A stretch of DNA of 64,000 bases, from NCBI RefSeq assembly GCF_000499845.2, contig NC_023754.2, positions 16,558,359 to 16,622,358 of the forward strand, given 5' to 3'. Position numbers and translations under genes: made by a program. Below the pieces are notes generated by a model. It was not told where the DNA came from. It saw nothing but the letters and a program-made list of their open reading frames with translations, and ran no database searches. Source of the stretch: Phaseolus vulgaris (taxonomy: Eukaryota; Streptophyta; Magnoliopsida; Fabales; Fabaceae). The first letter of the stretch is position 1; every line of letters begins with the position of its first letter. Positions 11,777 through 23,240 of this stretch are shown piece after piece.

Positions 11777-12933
11777 AACTCTGATGATTCTGTATCTCTT
11801 GTTCTACTCTTTGTTCTCCGTACTATATATGAATTGCATTGCACGTTTACACTGCATTCACACTTTACAACCATTGTCAATGAATTAAAATTTGGATGTT
11901 GAAAGTTGGTACATTATTGACTTGTTGTCGCGCGGGCCATATTTTTTAAGGATAAATTTGATGCAGGAGTCGAAGTGGCGGCTGGAATGACCATAAAATG
12001 AGCTTGCATCATCAAGAATGACCTGATCAATACTGAAGAATTAATTTTGATATTTAATTTAGTTTTATTCATGATAATTAAATATTAAATACAAGATAGG
12101 ACGTGTAGCTGAGATGTTAAAATCATCAGCACTAAGATATCATACGCATATCTAAACTATATAATCTTATTTAAATGAGAAAAGAATGGTAGTGGAATAA
12201 GAAAAAAGTGGATCTAGTTGAAAAAGAAAGTGGTTCCCACATGTAAATGGTTGGCACAGAGTGTGTATTGAAATGAGGAATTTCCGTAAACAAAAGCTGC
12301 ATGCAAACAATATAGTAGTGCCAAAAGAGTCTCAAAGCTCAACATTAAAGCAGATGCAGTAACAGAACACGTTGGGAGCAAAGGTGAGGGATCTTGCTGG
12401 TGGCGACTGTTGTGGAAGGTGGAGGAGACTCGTGTCGGTGGAGAGAGTGACCGGAGATGATGATGGCAGAGGAGTAAGAAGAGGTTGGCGGCGGTTATGA
12501 TGGTGATGGCGTTGTCGGAGTGGTGGCAGGTGAGAGAGTGATGGAAGTGAGGATGGTTGTGCTGGCGACGTGTGTCGTGTGTACGTGTTGACTGGATGTG
12601 TTTTGTTCGGCCAGGTGTTAAGATATCATCATCATTTTCCAACTCTGATGATACCTTCATACTGCATGCAATAAAAATACACTTTTAATAAACAAATAAA
12701 TTAACATTTTAATTATGTTCATTTTAATTTTAAATATTATAAATTGTTGTTGAATAGGATTATTTATTGTGTACAGTTTTAATAAAAATATTATATTTAA
12801 AATAAAAATAAAAAATAATAATAATAATATATTTGATTATGAATATAATTAATTTATCATTACTTTTACTCTCTTTTAATAGTTTAAGTGTATAATTCTA
12901 CAATAATAATATAATAATATTTTTAATTAAAAT

Positions 12934-12934
12934 A

Positions 12935-12959
<25 letters not shown>
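12934..12959 (+). repeat. (AT)n microsatellite
   Basis: About 13 AT dinucleotides in an AT-rich spacer. Confidence 0.9.
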
Positions 12960-12969
<10 letters not shown>

Positions 12970-14304
12970 TAATTTATTAGGTTGTGAAATAATGTGTTTT
13001 AATTTGTAGGGTGTTAAATCATCACCGCCATTTTTTTTTCTTGTTATGATTAAGCCTTAAATTTATTTATTTATTTAAAAAAAATAATAATAAAAATATA
13101 ACATACTGTTTTTTATTAAAAAGAAACAAAAAAATATTATTCTTCTGATTTCAAAATATTTATCAAAACGATTTTATTATTTAAAGATTTTTATATTTAA
13201 TTTTTCTAAATTTTCATTTTTTTGATTTAATTTATTTGTAAAACATTATTTCCATTTTTATTTTTCTTAAATTAATTAAACACATTTTTTAATTTTATTT
13301 AATACAGATTTTATTTATCGGATAAATTAAGTGTTGAAAATAATATATTAATTATTAATTATGTTGTGGCAAAGTCAAATCACAGAACACGCAAATTGAC
13401 TTGAGGAACTTATCAAATTTGGTGACAATCACCATAAAATCATTTTTTATATCCACAAGAACTCGAAAGAAAACACTTACATAGTTTTCTTATTTAGAAA
13501 TAATTTTGAACCGTGCATGTATTCAAAATTAGCAATGAATTTATATGGTCCATAATTTTTCATTGGTTTAATATTATTTTTTTCTAATATTTTTAACAAA
13601 TTCTTATATAGTCTCAATTTTGTTTAAATAACTTAATTTGATTATTTTATAATTATAGAGTGATCCATGACACGGTATGTGATAAGTTGAGGTGAATATT
13701 GTGTGACTTCAGTTATTTTTTGAGTTGGAAAGTACATTATTTTTTTGAAGATTGAAGACAAAAAAAACATAGTAAGGTTTTTCTTGGTCCAATGTTTATG
13801 AGATTTGGAGACAGGATTATTGTAGTTTATTGGTGTTAACAAAAGTGATTACTACACTACAATTGTAGTTTTGACCTTGATTTGTTCAGTTGCGATTTTT
13901 CATCTAGTTCCTAAAAGTGAGAGTTAATATTGTCATATTTGGTTTATGATTTTACGGTGGAATTAAAATATTGTTTTGTTTTGTTTTAGTTGTTTTATAC
14001 ACTTAATTATATAGTGTTTTTTTTTTAAATTTTATTGCACTTTGTAATTTATCAGGTTTAGGGTCTCACCACAAGTAAATGTTTGCTTCATGCGATCCAC
14101 CGTTTCTTTGCACATGTGAACCAATCCATAGTGACTCCTTTAAGAGATGTTGAAAACATTAGACATATAAATTATTTCATTTTTCATTGTGTACAAGGTG
14201 TTATGGTACCTATCAATATGAGGTTTTTCTAATTTATTGGGATTAATGTTTTGGAAATTTTTATTTTAAAAATAATATATTTTATTTTATTTTATTTAAG
14301 ATAA

Positions 14305-14307
<3 letters not shown>

Positions 14308-14359
<52 letters not shown>
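14308..14359 (+). repeat. (AT)n microsatellite, about 26 units
   Basis: About 52 bp of uninterrupted AT dinucleotide, the longest simple repeat in the window and probably polymorphic. Confidence 0.95.
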
Positions 14360-14360
<1 letters not shown>

Positions 14361-15960
14361 GCAAGAATGAGTAGAACATTGTTTCCCAAAAATACCTTTT
14401 CGAGACAACCAAACGAAGAATATGCGAAGCTATGCTATTGAGCATAGCTCAATCTGAAGATATGCTTGGCTGTTATTAATGAGGATAACTGAATATGTTA
14501 TTGAGCTTTTTTTTTATGTGAGGTTGTTTGAATATATATTTATTTTTTGTTTTTACATACTTCATCGAGGTGCACGAAAAAAATCATGGAAGTGCAAAAA
14601 GCAATTATCTTTTGTAAATATCTTAAAGTCCATATCATGAATTGGGCTTACTAATCAACCCACGTGTTGACCCACGACTTTAGACGTTGAATTAAGGTGT
14701 AATATGTGAATACTTCAAAACAAAGTCATTCTCAAGATATATTAAAATGTACTATTATTGATCTTAAAAAAAAGCCTTGAGTCTCGTGTACGAGAATTCA
14801 GCACAGACAATTCCAATAAACACTAATAACCTCATTCATTGTATAAAAATAAAGATATATTGAGAATCTATTTTTTATATATAATTATATTACAATTTTT
14901 AATATTATTTAATTATAAATTTTTCTTTATTATATATATTTATATCTAAATCAATCATATTAAAATTATATACAACTCTTATAGTTGTGAAATTATCATT
15001 TCATGTAAAAACATTTTACATCATGAAAATATACTTTTTGTTCTTCACTTGTTTTTGGAGTGGTACTTAGAGACAAAAGCAATAGGAAAATGAATAAGCA
15101 TAATAACAAAATCATGGGACATAGTAATTAATTTTGGAGGGCATGGTGATGATGATAAGGAGATGGAGGAAAGAAACAACAATAATAAAGGAAGTGTGAA
15201 TAGAGTTTAGGATTGAAGGTCCTCTAAAATCCAATTGTAGGTCAAAATGGCACTATCCAAACCCCACAAATAGCTTCATCAAAGATCAGAAAGCGATGTA
15301 TGAATACTATAATATCATGTTATCATGCAAAGGTTTCACCTTTCGGCACCCAAAGAACCCTAATTCAAAAAGAATACAAAACAAAATGCTTGCAAGTACT
15401 TCACCAACAACTACCCAATAACCCTAACATTAAGATATCACATGTCACACACAAATGAGCTATTCAGGTTAAAAGAAATTAAACTTATGAGATTAACATG
15501 TGTAAGAATTTGCGGCTTTATTTCATCCATTTTCTTGTACTTTTTTTCTTTCTTTCTTTTTTACTTTAATCTATTTTCTCTCAATTATTGGAGACAAACT
15601 CAGAAAAACAAGGAATGAAAAAAAAAGATATTTATTTTTTGCCTTTTTGCTGTCTAAAACATTTCTTTCTCTCACCATCTCTTTCGTTTTTCCTATTGGG
15701 GTCATCGTCGTCACCTTAGGGTGTTTTCTTGGACGGTGCCACCGGTGACGTGGCGAACCCTCGAGCCTTGTCACAAGGACAAAAGAGTCATTTCGCCAAA
15801 AAGGAAGAAGGGTACAACGCTCTGAAACGAGAAGGGAGAGAGTCTTAAAATACGAACGGGTGCACGCGATTCCGCACTCTCATCTCTTTGAACTTGACTA
15901 CAGCTGAAACAAAAAATTTGTCTCGAACAGCTTTCGGATTTTTCAAACCCACCCATCACT

Positions 15961-17188
15961 TTCTCTCTCTAATACTTTTCACTTTCTCTCTCTGGAGAGA
16001 TTCAATATCGGAGCTTGTCAAAATTTTCAGAGTCAGCTTTGTGAAGAGGCCGTGAAGGGTGAGGTTTTATTTCTTCTCTTTTGCTTTTTTTTTTGCGAAT
16101 TTCGTTTGGGATTTAGTTAAGGTGGAGGCTTTGATGGTTTTGCGATTCTGGGTTTTGTTGAATTGTTTGGAGAAGTCGCTTTCGGTTTTCCGTTTGTTTT
16201 TGTCGTTCGTCGGTTTTTTGCTTCGTTGGCTGTCGTTCAATTCATGCTCTGTTTGCGGCGTTTGATGATGCTTTTCTGTCGTTTTCGGGTCGTTTTGACC
16301 GACTTGAGGGGCTTTTCTATTGCAATGTTCGCCAGTCTGCCGTGTAGGTCGGACAAATTTCTGTTCATGTTTTGGAAAATAAATTTTCAAAAGTTTTTAT
16401 TTTTTTGGTGGTCTTTTTATTCTGAAGGGGGTTGTTTGGACTGGAAAACCCTTTGGAAAGAAAAAAGGTTGTGGAATTTGAAGTGTTTCGGTAGTGTTTT
16501 TTTGCATGTAAAGTTTGGATTGCCTGAAATCTTTGCATTTTGTATTTGGCCTATTTGCACTGCGGACTCCTAAATTCATTCTGGCTCTGTGAATGGACTC
16601 TTAACATGCATTGTGCAATATGCTTGATTCTTTGGTTTGTTTATACTTATGCATTGAGGGGGGTTGTCGTGTGGATACAAGTTGGTTGCTGTGTGAGTGA
16701 GGAGTATTTTTTTTAAGGTTCTTATTCGATGGAACTGGGATGTATTCTGGAATCTTGTAGGCTGTTGGAGTTTAATCCAAAATAAGCTATTGATAATGAC
16801 AGTTCAAAACTCAAAAGTATGTTTGAGAGGGAATCTTACTGTTTCAATATACCCAATTTCCGTTGTATTACTGATTTTAGGGTTCTATCATGTCTCCTGA
16901 TTCTTGACACTACACAACATTAAGTATTTTACTTTTTCCACTTGGTGGGAGAATGATCATGTGTCCATCACAAAGTCGTTGTGATAGACTTTTGGTATAT
17001 GGAGTTTTGCCTTTTTAACTTGGTTTTCTTTTGTCTGTGTGCTTAGAATTTCTTCAAATAAGGAGTTTTTTTTTTTTGACGTTTCTAATTTACTAGTTCA
17101 TGATGATGATTCTTTTATTTTAATATCTTTCTGCTAACTTGTTGTTTGCAACAGGTTGGTTTCAAACTACTTAATATTATAAGTCACA
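15961..17188 (+). other. 5' leader and leader intron of the WEB-family gene
   Basis: A probable untranslated first exon (within about 15960-16058) contains CT-rich sequence and ends at AAGG|GTGAGG (donor at 16059). The T-rich stretch 16059-17154 then reads as a leader intron, closing with TTTGCAACAG at 17154. The second leader segment runs 17155-17188 into the ATG at 17189. Long open frames inside this T/G-rich intron look spurious. A leader intron of about 1.1 kb is common in constitutive plant genes. The transcription start is not determined. Confidence 0.6.
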
Positions 17189-20100
17189 ATGGTAGCAAAA
17201 GTCCGGCAAAGTGCAACTGAGTCTCCTAATCCAAAACCTGAGGTTGGAGAGATTGACACCAGCCCACCTATTCAGTCTGTTAAAGATGCTGTCTCTCTAT
17301 TTGGTGAAGGTGCTTTCTCTGGTGAAAAACCAATTATTAAGAAGGCAAAACCTTATTCTGCTGAGGTAATTGTTGTTTTTGTACTTGTGTGTGTTCATAA
17401 CCATGTTACATTGGAAGTTGCATGGTGTTGCATAAACATTGTATGATTTTCAAGGTAGTCTTTTTAGCCCTTTAACTAATAAAAGGAGATTTTTTTTTTA
17501 TGAAAGATTGATTATATGCATTTGATGGAGCAGATAGTTACCCAGTTTACTTAATAAAAACTTTTTACACTATTATATTGTCCTGAGTTTCTCTCCGTTG
17601 CAAGGAGGAACTTCACTCTAGAACAATGCCAGACTAGTTATCCTTATTATATAGGACATGAAAATGCAGACTCAATTTTATTGAGGACCTCTGGAAATTT
17701 TCTCTGCACTGATAAAAGTATGGTATGAATTTCAGTTCTGCGTACAAGGGTATCCTCCCTCTTTCTCTCTATAAAAAACTTGAACGGAATAAGTCATGGA
17801 ACCTAAGGAAACCTTTATGACCAGAGGCCCCAAAACCATACTCATATCATGATTAACGCTCTATTTCTTCCCCTTACTCAAATCCTTCATCTCCTTCTAT
17901 CAGTGCCATCATCATTCTGTAATGCTGTGGCTTGATAGAATCAACGTTGTGAATGTGTAAACGATCAGTTTGGTCCTAAACTTGTAGCGTGTGATTACAT
18001 TTTTCCCTGAACTGAATGAAATGAAAAGAAAGTTCTTGAAAGTGTAACTCACAATCACATTTGTCCAAAATTCAAAAAATTGTGTTATTAAACTGATAAA
18101 ATTAAATGTATTTAAGAACTAAAATGACGTTAAATAGTTAAATTTAGGGACTTATTTAACATTTTTTTGTCAGGACTAATATGACAGTGCCTACCACTTT
18201 TCAGGACTGAAGTTGTTTTTTCATGGTGTCACTCTTATGTTCACGGGTCTAGCAGTAGACTTTCAAAATCTAGAATATATTAAGTCATTGAATTTCCCTT
18301 TTTCTCATCACCTTTTTCCCCTGGAAGTGAAGACCCTGTTCTTCTTTTTACAAATTGAACCTTTTGTTTTAACTACTTTGCATTTTGTGATAGCATTTTC
18401 ATTAGTTTTAGCTTTTATTTAAACAATGATTATTCTGAGTTTGACTACATAAATGGTTTGGTGGATAAATAAGGTTCCTAAAATGGTTCTACTCAAAATT
18501 GTGTGTACATGTATATAACATATGGGTATCTGAAACAAGAATTCCGGGTGTCTCAACAATGTTAATGGTTGAAAGATATTAAAACTACAAAATTATAAGT
18601 TTTTGTCCAGTTTTTTTTAAAGATCTGAATACAGGAAGATGTTTTGTTTATCATTTAAGAGGGAATCTCTTGTGCTAGAATGAATTGGTGCAAGTTTCAA
18701 TATACTCAAGTGCAACATTACATTTTCAACGTAACATTATGCAAATCTATATCCCCCATTTTAGATAATCAATTACCATAGCAATCTGTTTTAGTTGTAC
18801 ACCACTTTGTTCTAGTAACACCAGCTGACCACTAAATTAGGTTATCCAATAATAGTTTTCTATCTCCTTCTTTCAAGATTAGATTTCATTGAACATTGTC
18901 CTTTTCAATTTGCAATTTACAAGTTTGTTCTTTCTCTAGAGAGTATTGGCCAAGGAGACAGAACTTCATGTAGCCCAAAAACAGCTGAACAAGTTAAGGG
19001 AACAAGTAAAGAATGCTGAAACTACCAAGGCTCAAGCTCTTGTGGAGCTTGAAAGGGCTAAAAGGACAGTTGAGGATCTGACACAGAAGATAAAAGTTAT
19101 TAGTGATTCTAGGGAGTTAGCAATTAAGACTACCGAAGCTGCAAAGAGTCAGGCAAAACTACTTACAGAAGAAAAGTATGGTATCCCTGACGGGACAGAT
19201 GGTGCTTGGAAGGAAGAATTAGATTCTGCAGTAAAAAGGTATGCATCTGTCATGACAGAACTTGATGCAGCAAAGCAAGTATTGAGTAAGACTCGACAAG
19301 AGTATGATTCATCCTTGGATGCAAGAAAGTCTGCTTTCAAGCGAGCAGTAGAAGCTGGAGATGCATTGAAGGAAAACACAGAAAGAGCATCTGAGCTTTC
19401 TAAAGAAATTTTATCTGTAAAGGAGTCAATTGAGCAAGCAAAGCTTGCATCTATCTTAGCACAACAACAACAAGCAATGATTTTGGCCGAGAAAGATGTT
19501 CTAAGACAATCCTATAAAGCTACTCTGGAACAATCTGAAACAAAATTGCTTGCTTTAAAGAAGGATTTCAGTCCTGAGCTTTCCAAGAATCTTGAAATGC
19601 AGCTGGAGGAGAGAATGAGTGAAATTGGGGCTCTGCAAAAGGAAATGGAAAATAAAAGGACATCGGACTTGGACTCTGTGAAAAGCGTCACTTTGGATCT
19701 TGATGATGCCAAGGACTCACTTCAGAAAGTAGCAGATGAGGAAAGCTCTCTTAAAAGCTTAGTAGAATCTCTCAAGGTGGAACTGGAGAATGTAAAGAAA
19801 GAACATTCTGAGTTGAAGGAGAAGGAATCTGAAACTGAATCTATTGTTGGAAATCTGCATGTCAAGCTCCGCAAAAGCAAGTCTGAGCTTGAAGCCTGCA
19901 TGTTAGAAGAATCTAAAGTTAGAGGTGTATCTGAGGAAATGATCTTGACGCTTAGCCAGCTGACATCTGAAACTGAAAATGCAAGGCGGGAAGCAGAAGA
20001 TATGAAGAAAAAAACAGCAGATTTGAAGAAGGAAGCTGAAGTTACCGTACTTGCATTAGCAGAAGCAGAGAAAAAGCTTAAAGTGGCACTGGAAGAAGCA

Positions 20101-20724
20101 GAAGCAGCAAAAGCAGCCGAGAAAAGTGCTCTTGACCAGATTACAGTTTTAACAGAAAGAACTACTGCTGCTCGTGCATCCACATCTGAATCTGGGGCTG
20201 TGATTACAATCTCAAAAGAGGAGTTTGACTCCTTAAGCCATAAAGTTGAGGAGTCTGACAAATTAGCAGACATGAAAGTGGCTGCTGCCAAGGCACAGGT
20301 GGAAGCTGTGAAGGCTAGTGAAAATGAGGCTCTCAAAAGGTTAGAGACAACTCAGAAGGAGATTGAGGATATAAAGGCTGCAACACAAGAGGCTCTGAAA
20401 AAGGCTGAAATGGCTGAAGCAGCAAAAAGGGCAGTGGAGAATGAGCTCCGAAGATGGCGTGAGAGGGACCAGAAAAAGGCTGCAGAAGCCGCATCCCGAA
20501 TTTTGGCTGAAACACAGGTGTCAACAGAATCATCTCCTCAGCACTACAGGATTCAAAAGCAGAATCCTCCTCATACAACAGTGGAGGTGAGGAAGTTTGA
20601 AAAGGAGAAGGTTCCAGTTTCAAAAAAGGCCCTCTTGCCTAATATTAGTGGCATCTTCCAAAGGAAGAAAAATCAGGTTGAGGGTGGCTCTCCTTCTTAT
20701 CTGCCTGGTGAGAACCCTCTATGA
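17189..20724 (+). CDS. WEB family coiled-coil protein (At5g55860/TREPH1-like)
   Basis: There are two coding exons, 17189-17365 and 18940-20724, joined in phase 0 across a 1.57-kb intron (donor GAG|GTAATT, acceptor CTCTAG|AGAGTA). They give 653 aa. The N-terminus carries VGEIDTSPPIQSVKDAVSLF (residues about 19-38), the hallmark start of the WEB1/PMI2 (DUF827) family. Residues about 60-575 are almost continuous Glu/Lys/Ala-rich coiled coil, ending in LRRWRERDQKK (about 562). The tail ends in LPNISGIFQRKKNQVEGG and PSYLPGENPL, which matches the At5g55860 type. In Arabidopsis that protein is known as TREPH1, a touch-regulated phosphoprotein; relatives WEB1 and PMI2 act in chloroplast light movement. 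Function here is inferred from that family. No catalytic domain is present, so a scaffold role is likely. Confidence 0.93.
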
Positions 20725-20840
20725 AATATGTAATGTGTAGCAGTTTGTGCAGCTCTTGAATGTGAGAGAAACATTTATTTGTGTGTAGTTGAGGAATTTG
20801 ATCAGATTTTGTCGTTGTAGTCGGTTTGAAGGAAAGGATT

Positions 20841-21080
20841 GTGTAGTGTTTATAGTTTGGTGATAAATTTGGAGATGCATAATGTAAATGGAACCAGAAG
20901 TAAGATTAAAATCTATTGTTTTTTTCCCTTTTTCTGTTAATACTAAGCTTTCATGTCTGGTAGTTTGAACTATATTTGAAGTATTGTGTAATGTATATAG
21001 TTTGGTTACAATTCTAGGAAATGCATAATGAAAATGGAACCACCAAAAGTAAGATCAAGATCTGTTTCTTTTTTTGTCCC
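20841..21080 (+). repeat. Direct duplication at the 3' end of the WEB-family gene
   Basis: A segment of about 90 bp downstream of the stop codon (about 20841-20930) recurs about 145 bp later (about 20986-21080). Shared landmarks are GTGTA(G/A)TGT(T/A)TATAGTTTGG, ATGCATAATG, ATGGAACCA, AAGTAAGAT and a T-run followed by CCC. Similarity is clear but imperfect. It may duplicate the polyadenylation region. Confidence 0.75.
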
Positions 21081-21979
21081 AATATGGAAAGTTTAGTAAA
21101 TAAGTTTGTTGACATTTTTTTATGCGATTTTTTTTCATTCCAAGTTTTAACATCGTGAGAGCAAGTTTAACGTGATTATTAGTAGATTGTTTTTGTCTAA
21201 TTCACGTTTTAATCCTTTTTTTTTTCTTAAACACTATACTTCATTTCAGTTTGGGGCTTTTGCTTCCTGCACCCCTTGTTTGCTAACTGCAGTCTCATAG
21301 GTTATGCAAAAGGTCATAAATGTCGTTGTGATTTCATCGCTTACCAGAATGGTTATTCCGAAACAATTCTCCAGAACGTCTATTATGGAACAGGAATCCA
21401 GAAATACAGTTCTAGAAACATGTTTCAGAACGATTTTTTACGAAGCTGTTCTAGAATCACCATTCCAGAATCATGTTTTGTTAAACTCTATCTTAGAATG
21501 AGTTAGATAATTAACAATTTAAAACATTTATTTTATGTTTTGTTGTTATTTTAATTTTTGAACTTGAAATTTGTGGTGTTTTGATTTGTTGTTATTATTA
21601 TTTAAATGTTTAGACATAATATTATTATTAGTTATGATTTTCTTTTTCATTATTTTTGCATTAAAATTATAGTTTTGGATTTTCAATATTTTTTTGTTAT
21701 CCGATATCGATAACATTGTTCTCAATATGATTGTGTACAACCAATAACGTCTATACGACTAAGAGAGTGAAGGTCCGAGTGACATTGGTGAAGATGACTA
21801 CACATAAAATAATATTGTAATTATGAAGTCTCATGGAGGAGTATTATGATTATCCAAAAGGGTCAATAGATACGTCATTACTCCTTAATTATGAGGGAGA
21901 TGTAGCTCGTCATTTGTGGGATGGAGTGATAAATAATTATGTTGATATATATGTATTTTAAATGCTAAAATAATATTTA
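21081..21979. other. Spacer with a cluster of TTCnnGAA-like motifs
   Basis: No gene is supported. Between about 21355 and 21500 there is a dense run of short inverted motifs of the TTC-nn-GAA kind: TTCCGAAA, CTCCAGAAC, ATCCAGAAA, GTTCTAGAAAC, TTTCAGAAC, GTTCTAGAATC, ATTCCAGAATC. Two overlapping open frames here (76 and 65 codons) look incidental. The rest is AT-rich. Confidence 0.5.
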
Positions 21980-23240
21980 TTGACAATTGTAGGATCATGG
22001 CGAGTTGAAATTGATATTTATGGTAGGAAAATGAATAAGTTAGGACTTCAAAATAATCGAATAAAAAAAGTTGTGGTTGAGTTATTGGGGTTTAAGGTCT
22101 TATTCGGGCTAGCTACGAGACTGCAAATAAAGGATTATTGTCTATCTTTGTTAAAAGGTGGCATGATGATACAATTTCTTTCCATTTACCCACTGGTGAG
22201 ATGACCATCATACTTGATGATGTGTCTAGTTTGTTGTACCTACCTATCGGTGTACATTTATGTAACTGTAGATGTGGTTGGAGCGACAAAGTTGTTGGTA
22301 GAGGCCCTCCATGTTAATCGTGTTGCGGCAACTACAACAAAAGTCAGGGGTGATCACATGTACTTGAATTGGTTTAGAAAGGTTTATGAGAATGCTTGTA
22401 GTAAAAGGTAATGGACCATCGTTCGAGCTTATTTGTTGAACTTGGCGGGTTGCACCATATTTGTAGATAAAAGTGACACCTTAACCATTGTGTCATACAT
22501 AAGGCTATTTATAGGTTTACGCTTGACTGAAGGATATGTTTGGGCGACAGTTGCTCTGACCACATGTATGAACAATTGGATGACGCCAACTATGCAAACA
22601 CGAAGTAACATGCATGGTACGCAACTTTGCTGTAAGTTAATGTAAGTTAATTCTTATGGATGTTTTACTATATGAAACATGATTATATTTTTATACGAAC
22701 ATAGTTATACTACATTGAATCTTTAGAACACAATATCTTGTAAGTGTAGATTTATAAACATTTTTCAACCATAGGCTTGAGACAGGTGGTTTTTTATTAT
22801 ACAAAGGATGCCCAATGATGCATGAGGTAAGACTGTTTGCAATTGTAATAGTCTAATTTCAATTATATAATCTTGTATTGGTCGTTGTTCAATTTAGCAC
22901 ATACGATGGTCACAAAGAGGCTCACCCATTTGAGTGAATCTTGTTTTAAGGGTATGTTTTGTTGGACACATGAACACAATTGCACTTGCCTGAATGTGTC
23001 ATACTACAATATAGATATGTTCAAATTGTAGCACTCCTTATGTAGTTAGTGATAGGAATTCGTCAACAACAGAAGTAGATTGTTAGTGGTTATATTTCCA
23101 AGAGTATGTTGTGCAAGAGCTTGCATTACAGGATATACCAATTGGTTTCATCGTGTCTCACATCCATATATCTTTCAATTGGATGAGGATGAGTGTCCAA
23201 GAGTGATACCACCAGATGGATGTGCAAATGTTTAAGGTGA
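21980..23240 (+). pseudogene. Plant mobile domain (PMD/MAIN-like) gene remnant
   Basis: Translating short stretches in shifting frames recovers landmarks of the plant mobile domain, also annotated as 'serine/threonine phosphatase 7 long form'. These are a W-H then FHLPTGEMTI and LDDVSSLLYLPIG segment at about 22147-22262, LAGCTIFVDKS at 22440-22475, RLFIGLRL and VWATVALT at about 22500-22565, and CCARACITGYTNWFHRVSHP at about 23115-23175. Frame changes, internal stops and AT-rich gaps separate them, so this is a decayed copy, possibly with remnant introns. PMD genes occur both as domesticated MAIN/MAIL genes and inside Mutator-type transposons. I saw no clear terminal repeats to decide between these. 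Confidence 0.75.

Larger units (their letters stand above)
11828..15960. other. Spacer with low-complexity DNA and one GC-rich patch
   Basis: No supported gene. Most of it is AT-rich, with two AT microsatellites (12934-12959, 14308-14359). A GC-richer patch at about 12330-12640 is unlike its surroundings. It can be read on the minus strand as a His/Ser/Thr-rich frame of about 148 codons (12660-12214) that I do not recognise. The last few hundred bases (about 15540-15960) are pyrimidine-rich with CTTT/CTCT runs and probably belong to the promoter of the WEB-family gene. Confidence 0.55.

Noticed and set aside
16059..16573. Open frames of 68-136 codons upstream of the WEB-family start
   Set aside because: They fall inside a T/G-rich leader intron with good donor and acceptor sites, and the products are Phe/Leu/Val-rich noise.
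19149..20623. Long minus-strand open frames (up to 204 codons) opposite the WEB-family coiled coil
   Set aside because: They are Ser/Phe/Leu-rich mirror images of Glu/Lys/Ala codons and have no splice or promoter context. The plus-strand frame explains them.
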